Of a DNA stretch of 64,000 nt, positions 57,020 through 64,000 are shown piece after piece (the first letter of the stretch is position 1; each line of letters starts with the position of its first letter). A model generated the notes under the pieces. It did not search any database. It had not been told where the DNA came from and saw nothing but the letters and a program-made list of their open reading frames with translations. The stretch spans positions 38,714,501-38,778,500 of the forward strand of contig CM049396.1 of NCBI GenBank assembly GCA_026929865.2. The letters are read 5' to 3'. Position numbers and translations under genes: made by a program. The DNA comes from Hyperoplus lanceolatus (Eukaryota > Chordata > Actinopteri > Uranoscopiformes > Ammodytidae).

Positions 57020-57900
57020 ATTTGTTAAAACTGGGTTGAATTCATCCGACTATCGACTTTAACCAGGGCCCTGAAGTGGCCACAGCATGATGGAACCTCC
57101 ACCAAATTTGACAGTAGGTAGCAGGTGTTTTTCTTGGAATGCAGTTTTCTTCTTTTGCCATGCAAAGCGCTTTTTATAAAGACCAAATAACTTAATTTTT
57201 GTCTCCTCAGTCCAAAGCATTTTCTTCCAATATGAATCTGGCTTGTATAAATGAGCTTTTGCATACTCCATGCAACTGTATCTGTGGCGTGAGCGCAGAA
57301 AGGGCTTCCTCCTCATCACCCGGCCATACAGATGTTTTGGTGCAAATTGAGCTGAATTGTTGAACAATGTACAGATACACAATCTGGAGCCAGATGTTCT
57401 TGCAGGCCTTTGGAGGTGATCTGTGGATTGTGTGCAACCATTCTCACAATCCTCCACCTCATGGTAAATGGTAAATGGACTTGTATAGCGCTATATCTCC
57501 GTTTATCACAGACCCAAAGCGCTTTACATTGTTTTTTTTTTTTACACATTCACCCAGTCACACACACATTCATACACCGATAGCAGAAGCTACCACGCAG
57601 GGTAGGCTTAGCACTAGGGTGCTAAGCTAACTAAGCTAACTATCGGGAGCAATTCGGGGTTCAGTGTCTTGCCCAGGGACACTTCGACATGTGGCGGGGA
57701 GACGGGGGATCGAACCTCCGACCCTGCACACCAGAGGCGAACTCCCTACCCACTTCGCCACTGCCGCCCCTGTATTTTTCTTGGTCTGCCATGCCTGGGT
57801 TTAACTGCCACTGTGCCTGTGTCCTTCCATTTCCTGACAACGTTCCCTACAGTCAAAATTGACAATTGAAACCTTTGGGAAAGCTTCTTGTAGCCTTCCC
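57020..57900 (-). pseudogene. Tc1 transposase, broken, split by a SINE
   Basis: On the minus strand MRWRIVRMVAHNPQITSKGL is the N-terminal helix-turn-helix region after the SINE; a frameshift leads to KPDSYWKKMLWTEETKIKLF (second catalytic block, here Glu for the usual Asp) and TVKFGGGSIMLWPL. The part before the SINE (about 57771-57900) encodes RKWKDTGTVAVKPRH-like sequence. The third catalytic block was not clearly found. A dead copy. Confidence 0.8.
57461..57770 (-). mobile_element. tRNA-derived SINE with LINE-like tail, minus strand
   Basis: The reverse complement starts GGGGCGGCAGTGGCGAAGTGG, has GGAGGTTCGATCCCC as B box, CTGGGCAAGACACTGAACCCC and ends AAGCGCTATACAAGTCC with TTTACCATTTACCAT. 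Same family as 19073-19318; it adds a GCTAAGC-rich internal stretch. It interrupts the Tc1 transposase. Confidence 0.88.
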
Positions 57901-58713
57901 CTAAACCATGACAATGAATAATCTTTGTTTTTCAGATTTTTTGGGAGCTGCTTTGACGATCACATTCTGTCTCACTTCAGCAGAGAGTCAAAGAGAAGTG
58001 CAACTTGCATTTAGGCACCTAAAATACCTTTTCTCATGATTAAACAGACCTTTATATGAGGTTCAAGGCTTAACAACATAATCCAACCAACTTTGTGTTT
58101 AAAGTCATCAGTTTTACATGCTGTTACATGCATTAAAATCAACAAAACCACAAGTGTTCCTATATTTTTGCACAGCCAGTTTTTCACATTTTATTTGATT
58201 TCATACAAACAAATACTGCTTTTCAAAAAATCTTTGTTTGGAAAACATCCCAGTAGTTAGCTGTTCCTGGTAAATTAAAGACATACCACTTTTATTTTTT
58301 TTTGTGAAAGCAGAGTCAATTATAATGCCGGCTGAGAGGGGTTCCCAAACTTTTTCATATGACTGTATCTATATAGTGTGTATAGTATATAGCTCTGGAC
58401 TACCACCATCTAGGTTGCCCAGTCCCAAAGCTTTCTCTTCAATCAGCTCAGGCTGCCTACAGTAAATACTGCGATAAAAAAAGATACATTATGTTGTATA
58501 AAATGTATATTATATGTTATTCATAAACATTTTGGAAAAAAAAACATGCAAGAATCAAAACTCCCACACAGCAACACTCAAAGTCTATTTGCATATTGTG
58601 TTCTACACAATATGCGCGCGCTTGCCTCTTCGGTCTCTCTGCCCAGTGTGCCCACCTAAAATTTCTACAGGCCCACCCTAATCTAACTGTCTAGAACCGG
58701 GCCTGCTCCTTCC

Positions 58714-61700
58714 CCGGTCGGCTTTCACAGAACTCAGCGGCTCTTTGGTGACTCCCAAAACAAAGCAGCTGCGGCATGGAAATTGAAATTAATTGGGTAA
58801 AACTCTCTCTGGGTTGGTATCAACAAAGCTGCTGGTGTTTCATTTCATTTCAGTTTGAGGTGCATTGAACAATAACAATGCAGGCTTTTTGATATTCCCT
58901 TTTTTGAGTCAAGCAGATCAGAGCTTCGTGAGGGGGTAACCTGTGTTTGCTCTGCCCTATATCCACGGGACGTTGCCCTTTAGCCCCCTTGTGAAGTCCA
59001 CATTTTTTTGACCCTCTTGGCTGGCTCAGAGCGGAGTTGGACTGAGGTTCAGACTAATGATGCCTCCCGGATGTTGGTATGTTGCGAGCAAGACTGCGAA
59101 CAAAGGTTTCTCATGCTCCCCTGACATTACAAACAAGAGGATCTTGAAGCAGATAAAAAGCGTTTGCTGGCTTGTAAACACAGAGACGCACCCCCTCTTC
59201 TGCTCTCCTGAGTTTTGCTTGGCATTGTCAGTCTGTTGACATGAGCTAAACAAACACACACAGACTGTGTAGCCGCTGGAGCAAAACACCACTTCGTCCT
59301 GTTTCCATCCATGTTTCATCCATGGCTTCTTTCTCTTCCCAGTTGGTCCAGCACTTGTGCTCTTTCTATGTCATGCTCTGTCTCTCACACTAACTCTCCT
59401 TGCCCTCTCTCACTCGTGGCTTTATTCTTTAACTCCACAAAGCTTAAATTCACTTTCTTTCCAGATCTCTTCAAAGTGTTGTTAGCCAGCCTGTGTGCGT
59501 CCCACCCAGGCCCCCTCTATGATCAGCACCAGCTTCCAATGCAACCATGGGCAAGATTTTACATGCACATAAAAGCCTTTGCACAGTGGACTCGTTTATT
59601 TTGTGAGATTAATTTGCGCGTTAATAATAATTAGTGAACGTATATAGAGTCAATACAAGCTTTCATATCAGCGATGTAATTTCCATTTGCGTCAGCTCGA
59701 GTTCACGGCCATGATAAAGAACACACTGCTTGTGCTCTATGGGTCCCATTACCAGGAAATATATGCTTCAAACTAGCACCATCCACCACTGATCAGCTTT
59801 CCATAGAAAATAATAGGACGCCGTTTTTTAAATTGGTGTCCTTCTTTTATAAGGTCCACGGTCCCACCCAGGCAGTCGTGCAGTGTTTGGAGAACATGCT
59901 CCCCCTACACACATCACCAGAGTTGGCCTCAGACCATATCCCCCTAACCCCATCCCTATTGGGATGTGTTTCATGAAAGCAGATACCCACACATGTGTCG
60001 CCATGTCGATCCTGTCAGCATGTTACAGATCGCTGCTTCTCTGGCACAGAGAGGTGTGGATTACGTCTGCATGCCATAGTGCCGTGCCTCCCAGCTGACA
60101 CACAGAATCAACTTTGAGTGTAAAAAAATGGGGCTTCAAGAGGGGCAGTAAGATATGAGAGGAAGGTAAAAGAGGGGTAGAAGGCGGACACCGCTGTCCT
60201 TGTGGCACACTTTCAAGAAGGTGGCTGTCTGAACTTCCAGCTCCCACTCTCCTTCATAGTTCGTTGGAAAGTCTACTGCTACTTCTCATCAAAGAAACCA
60301 GACTTGAGGCTAATGAAACATCCAGCGAGCATGTTAACAAGGAGTAAAAAGCAGAAAAAGACTTCAGTTTACAGAATAGGGGAGAGGGGGGGGGCTCCGC
60401 ACTGCCATAGACATCTGCCGCAATGTGATTGGCAGCTCTGTGGGTTTTTCCTGACATCAGAGCAACGGCGTACGCATGTTATATGGTAATGCTGTGTCAA
60501 GCTGTGGGAACAGTGTCAGATCAGATACCAAGCAATACTATGGAATAAAACTGTCTGCAGGCTGGCTGCTTGAGCTGAGAGAGGGACTCTGCACTTTAAA
60601 AGAGAAAGGGAGTTAGTTGATAAGGTTGGTGGATCCATTTACTTGTACACAAGCACGCTGTTGCCCTCTGAACCCTGGTAGAGTGGCTGCTTGAACTGAC
60701 CTTTAGCTGCTCCAAATGGCAGGGGGAGGTTTACAGAATATCGGCACATGCTGAGTGGGGATTTTGATCTGACTGATGTTTATTTGAAGTTGTTTGCACA
60801 GGTTTTTTGGAAGTCAGAAATAAGAGGAAATATTATATTGTACGTTATTATACATTTCTTCTATAGAGGCACATACTTGACTTAGGTCATGTATCTCTTG
60901 ATGTGAATAAAGCTGAGGCTGCCGACATGATTAATCAATTGAATGTACTGTAAAGACGTCAGTATGCTTCAAGCTAAGTGCTAATCCCCCCTCACCTTGC
61001 CAGGCATGCAGAGGTGAGAAAATAGAACAGGATTTGAACGTCTTTCACAAGCACTCGTTCTCATTCTTCACACAACAACTGCTGTTTCATGTCTACAAAG
61101 TGCTACACTGGGAACGTGTTTGGGGAGAGACTGTATGAAAGGGTGTGACGTTATCCCCATTTCAACAATTGTGTTTCTGCTTCTCTCACTGCCTTTGATA
61201 ATAGAACAGATAGAAGCACTTTTCCCTTGAGAGTACTTTGTACCCACAAGGGTGATTTGAGAATACTAAACTACAGTCCATATAGACTCACTCTGCCTCA
61301 TTGGTCAGCGTTGCACACATTGCCACCCTCCCTCCTAAAAAGTCCCAGTCCAACTTCGTCTCTGTCTCTCATTATCTTGTTTTCCCTTAAAGACTTTTGT
61401 GCCAGTCGTATGACATACTCTACCTCCACATGTTTCCAAAGGATTTTTACAGTATCAAGTGCCAATATCTTGAAACAAAGCAGAAATTGGATGATCATCC
61501 AACTAAAGAAATGAAGCTGGATTCAAGAAATCATGGGCAACAGCTGTGGGGAACATTGAGTGTAAGAAAGTCAAGGAGGCCATTCACATCCTCCACTGCC
61601 AAACGACCCGATTAACAGAGATGATGTACCAGCAGTATATACGACCGCTTGCTGAATAAAGACCACAAGGAGAAAGCTCCAAAAGCTATTTGGTGAATGT

Positions 61701-61939
61701 TTGAGTATTTTCTTACATATTGTTTCCCAAGGTCAAGAATGAACTTGGATTAGAAACATGTGAATTTATTTTTAACCCATTTTCTCACTCAAATAACATC
61801 ACTGTTCCTTATAAAAGACTTGTATTCATATTTGTTTGGTAATATACATCAGTGTGGTCAAGCCAGCCCTCTGATCTCAATGAAAGGAGAAGGAAGGGGA
61901 TGGGGGATTTGCAGTCAAGCTAAAAGTGTATGTTCCTCT
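58714..61939. other. Intergenic, no gene recognised
   Basis: No exon or transposon end was recognised in 3.2 kb. Short open frames on both strands lack motifs. Confidence 0.4.
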
Positions 61940-62393
61940 TTAACCCTCTGGGCCTGTTGGTCCATTTTACGGACATTTAATTTTTCTTTTTTTGGATAAT
62001 TTTGGCTGTTTTCATGCAAATGGCATGAAATCTGGTAAGGAAGTGTATTGTTACATGATAATGTTATTTCCAGCTCAGCTCTTACAGTAAGGCTAAAATA
62101 CACTGTATACAAACAAGAGTTACATTCAGACTGCTAAAGTCCATAAAACGTCCATTAACACCGATTCAAACAGCCTTTTTTCAACTCACTGCCATTAAAG
62201 CATAAGTGATGCATTTTCTTATATCTGGGTGTCAATCTGGGCTTTTACCTTGAAATGTATAATTTTTACTACTCTCCACCATATTACGTCATTATGACCA
62301 TATTTGGCATATGGAGAAAAAACATGCTATTTACATTAGATGACACTGTCACAATTCCCCCTCCCTCTCCCTTTAGCTTTAACCCAGAGGAGT

Positions 62394-62443
62394 ATGTGTG
62401 TGTGTGTGTGTGTGTGTGTGCACTTGTGTGTATGTCTGTAAGG

Positions 62444-62485
<42 letters not shown>
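62394..62485 (+). repeat. Interrupted (GT)n microsatellite
   Basis: Two GT runs separated by CACTTGTGTGTATGTCTGTAAGG. Confidence 0.95.
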
Positions 62486-62487
<2 letters not shown>

Positions 62488-62816
62488 ATGACCTATGACA
62501 TTATGAGCAAAAGGCTAGTGGTTTTCAACTGGCACTGTTTTCATTCACTCTGTTCCATGTGTATTTTTTCATCCAGAAATTCTAAATCCCTCTAAAGATG
62601 ACTTTGTATAAATGCACAGCACACACACCTACCTGAGGTCCATACACACAAGCATGCACTGCTTCAAATAAATGAAAACATGGGTCATCTTCAATCACAT
62701 CAAAGGTGCAGCCGTCAGAGACACATCACAAGTCGTTGAGCTGTTTACACAGCTGCCATTGAAGCCAGAAGTTATACAAAGCAACCTGTGGAACTAGTTA
62801 TTTCTTACCTGGCAAT

Positions 62817-62891
62817 ATGGAGGGAGCCTTTACACAAGAAGTGCATGAAGCTTTGGAAACAGTGATGGAGTCTGATTCTGATAGAGAGCAA
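62817..62891 (+). pseudogene. Possible piggyBac transposase N-terminal remnant
   Basis: ATG opens MEGAFTQEVHEALETVMESD then SDREQ and a stop; the same frame continues with ESDTALQE. The acidic Ser/Asp-rich start resembles N-termini of piggyBac-derived proteins. The match is short and there is no catalytic region, so this is a weak call supported mainly by position between TTAA-flanked ends. Confidence 0.3.
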
Positions 62892-63424
62892 TAGGAATCT
62901 GACACAGCACTGCAGGAGAGGAATACCTTCCTGTGTCTGAATCCTCCTGGGAGAGCTGGGATGTGTCCTCTGACTTTCAGAAGTGGAGAATTCACTGTGC
63001 CCTACCAACAGCCATACAGAGATATACTCCTGCTGCCACTGGAATAGGAGGGACCCACCTGTTTCGCGTTAATGGAACTTCTGCATGAAAAACTACACAT
63101 GGAATGAAAACCGTGCCACTTGAGAACCACTATCCTTCTGCTCATAATGTCATGGACATACAAACATATATACACCCCCCCCCCCAACACACACACACAC
63201 ACGCAGTCTCTCTCTCATACACACTTTTTTCTGCGAATTTTATTAAGCCAATGATGTTCCTGTTTCACTGTTCCTGGCTGGTTCACTATTCACTGTTCAA
63301 AAAAAGAGTGGCAAATGTAGATGGACTGCAGATGAGGTTATTTTCCTAACACAGAAACTCAATTTATGATTAGTACTGATGTTGGTTTAAAAATTAAGCC
63401 TAAAATGTTGGAAAAATATTGACA

Positions 63425-63602
63425 TATAATATTTTTTATAGCTACCTCTTTGAAAGTCCATTTTACGTATAGCGGTTCGAGTGTCAGTTTATTACACTGT
63501 ACAACAAATAATAATACCTGAAAATCAGTGTTGCTGCTAATGATTGACATATCCCAGGCCTAATAATTCAACACATAAAAATAAAGTTTGCATGTAGTAT
63601 AC
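63425..63602 (+). repeat. 178-bp repeat unit, copy 1
   Basis: TATAATATTTTTTATAGCTACC to CATAAAAATAAAGTTTGCAT matches 63775-63952 with about 85-90% identity at a 350-base offset. Copy 1 lies inside the right part of the piggyBac-like element. Confidence 0.85.
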
Positions 63603-63774
63603 TGAAAATAATGAATATTTTCAACTTTTTCCATCCAAAACATGGTGGTATCATGTCAAAACCTGGCATCTAAAGGGTTAAAATCTTTAAAAATTCATGA
63701 ATATTTTATATCAATAGTTAGGTCAGATGTAGGGGAAAAGAATTGGCTAAAAAAAAGTTGAAAAAAAAAGAATG

Positions 63775-63952
63775 TATAATATTTTTTATAGCTACCTCAA
63801 TGAAATGTCCATTTTACGGACCTTAGCGGTAAGTGTGAGTATTTGACATGGCACACAAAATAATAATGCCTAAAAATCACTTTTGCTGCTGATGATTGAC
63901 ATATCCCAGTTCTAATAATTCAACAAACAAAAAATTAGTTTGCAATTAGTAG
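63775..63952 (+). repeat. 178-bp repeat unit, copy 2
   Basis: Second copy, outside the TTAA at 63678-63681. It has GTCCATTTTACGGACCTTAGC where copy 1 has a diverged form, so it may belong to an adjacent related element. Confidence 0.85.
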
Positions 63953-63963
63953 GGGAGAACGAC

Positions 63964-64000
63964 TAGCCTGGCATTCCCAGACCTGCCACTAGGCACTGGC
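63964..64000 (+). mobile_element. Possible start of another TAGCCTGG element, cut by the window end
   Basis: TAGCCTGGCATTCCCAGACC parallels the TAGCCTGGCGTTACCAGACC start of the element at 10480. Only 37 bases are visible. Confidence 0.5.

Larger units (their letters stand above)
56467..58365 (-). mobile_element. Tc1-like transposon, minus strand, complete ends
   Basis: The ends CAGTTATATGAAAAAGTTTG and CAAACTTTTTCATATGACTG are inverted repeats flanked by TA (56465-56466, 58366-58367), the Tc1/mariner target duplication. Without the SINE (57461-57770) it is about 1.6 kb, the usual Tc1 length. It lies inside the hAT at 55664-58705. Confidence 0.92.
55664..58705. mobile_element. hAT element, 3.0 kb, perfect 8-bp duplication, carrying a Tc1 and a SINE
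   Basis: The left end CAGGGCCGGCGGTAGACAG and right end CTGTCTAGAACCGGGCCTG are inverted repeats; CTCCTTCC is duplicated exactly at 55656-55663 and 58706-58713. CCCACC motifs recur near both ends. At 55916-55985 a second hAT-like end (AGAGCCGGCCCGAGGCATAAGC) suggests a further nested fragment. No transposase was recognised outside the Tc1. Confidence 0.88.
61944..63677. mobile_element. piggyBac-like transposon flanked by TTAA
   Basis: TTAA at 61940-61943 is followed by CCCTCTGGGCCTG, and the right end CCTGGCATCTAAAGGG is followed by TTAA at 63678-63681; TTAA target sites with CCCT/AGGG ends are typical of piggyBac. GTCCATTTTACGGA motifs occur near both ends. A large internal inverted repeat (62485-62585 with 63064-63165) surrounds a possible transposase remnant. 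Confidence 0.6.

Overview
The window is teleost fish genomic DNA: a single spliced vertebrate gene with kilobase introns and GT-AG junctions, buried in typical fish repeats (many hAT non-autonomous elements, Tc1-like transposons, an L1/Tx1-type LINE, tRNA-derived SINEs, long GT microsatellites). No bacterial-type operon, CRISPR array or rRNA gene is visible.

The only host gene I can support is the 3' half of shq1 (H/ACA ribonucleoprotein assembly factor), on the + strand. Five consecutive coding exons (9558-9715, 10234-10287, 24285-24408, 29027-29147, 40233-40782) join in frame and encode about 335 residues: the helical SHQ1-specific domain, a charged helix and an acidic serine-rich tail. A poly(A) signal lies at 40933-40938. 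The 5' exons (N-terminal CS domain) must lie before position 1. No second host gene is recognised in the 23 kb after shq1.

Layout. 1-4570: Tc1 debris with a triple nest (Tc1, then hAT, then another hAT, plus a SINE). 4571-9557: intron sequence with a foldback repeat, a 1.5 kb hAT and a small MITE. 10288-24284: a 14 kb intron holding a TAGCCTGG element with a 9-bp target duplication, a hAT remnant, a SINE, two TTAA-flanked elements, a 3 kb element with repeated motifs and a hAT followed by a SINE. 24409-29026 and 29148-40232: introns with SINEs, a duplicated repeat block carrying fossil gag-like sequence, a hAT at 35006-35893 and a partial copy of the first-nest hAT at 36.8 kb. 41059-50389: a LINE inserted antisense just downstream of the shq1 poly(A) signal, split by a second LINE of the same family in the opposite orientation, itself carrying a foldback TAGCCTGG element and a LINE-tail fragment. 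50390-64000: intergenic DNA with a Tc1 mosaic, a 3 kb hAT carrying a Tc1 that carries a SINE, and a piggyBac-like element near the right edge.

The most notable points are a transposon family with TAGCCTGG...CCAGGCTA ends and perfect 9-bp target duplications, one copy being a near-perfect inverted dimer; the LINE-in-LINE nest bounded by an intact 13-bp duplication; a paralogous empty site that proves one hAT insertion; and a 97-bp GT tract that begins inside an shq1 5' splice site. All identifications come from reading the sequence and recalled family features; no database search was run.
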